Below, piece by piece: positions 24,719-24,723 of a stretch of 24,723 nucleotides of DNA. The notes beneath the pieces were generated by a model, which did no database searches, was not told the origin of the DNA, and worked only from the letters and a program-made list of their open reading frames with translations. The DNA comes from Planctomycetaceae bacterium (GTDB lineage Bacteria; Planctomycetota; Planctomycetia; Planctomycetales; Planctomycetaceae): the NCBI GenBank assembly GCA_003445035.1, contig DLVV01000146.1, positions 1,324 through 26,046 of the forward strand, in the 5' to 3' direction. Each line of letters starts with the position of its first letter. Position 1 is the first letter of the stretch. Position numbers and translations under genes: made by a program.

Positions 24719-24723
24719 TCCTC

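Noticed and set aside
1..24723. tRNA, rRNA, CRISPR arrays, transposases or phage genes
   Set aside because: None of the expected cloverleaf, repeat-spacer or protein signatures was found on reading both strands, although a covariance-model scan was not possible.

Overview
The window looks like a gene-dense, GC-rich chromosomal segment of a planctomycete (Planctomycetota). The basis is indirect: a DUF1080 lipoprotein, two Hanks-type kinase proteins (one with the N-terminal helper region common in planctomycete kinases), an FHA-GAF-cyclase, short intergenic gaps and several proteins of planctomycete-only appearance. No rRNA, tRNA, CRISPR array, insertion sequence or phage gene was seen.

Layout. 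1-675 (+) is the 3' end of a Gly/Lys/Ser-rich protein. 737-952 (+) is a small gene that ordinary gene calling would miss: a SelW/Rdx-family selenoprotein with an in-frame TGA (Sec11) in a CxxU motif and a bacterial-type SECIS hairpin just downstream. 6676 down to 986 (-) is a six-gene co-directional run: pyrB, a dihydroorotase-like gene lacking its metal ligands (pyrC'-like), an NYN/YacP ribonuclease, a lipoprotein, an APC amino-acid permease and a 66-residue protein. Upstream on the same strand (8969-6804) is a membrane kinase-like protein with a beta-helix-like C-terminal region.

9178-14171 (+) is a central-metabolism block: a CBS-pair protein, korA and korB (2-oxoacid:ferredoxin oxidoreductase), a zinc-ribbon plus CBS-pair protein, and an unrecognised protein with a conserved-looking Cys/Trp motif. 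20481 down to 14208 (-) carries gyrA, rfbB (rmlB), prfB (RF2, with a +1 programmed frameshift at CTT TGA C) and a DUF1080 lipoprotein. 20806-24718 (+) is a two-gene signalling unit: a transmembrane Ser/Thr kinase with a Cache-like sensor, overlapping an FHA-GAF-class III nucleotide cyclase whose purine-specificity residues are unusual.

Two separate UGA-recoding events lie in this window: Sec insertion in the SelW-like gene and the frameshift in prfB. The most notable observations are the hidden selenoprotein with its SECIS, the metal-ligand-less dihydroorotase paired with ATCase, the kinase-to-FHA-cyclase module, and the korAB pair flanked by two related CBS proteins. All functional statements come from motif reading only; no database search was run.
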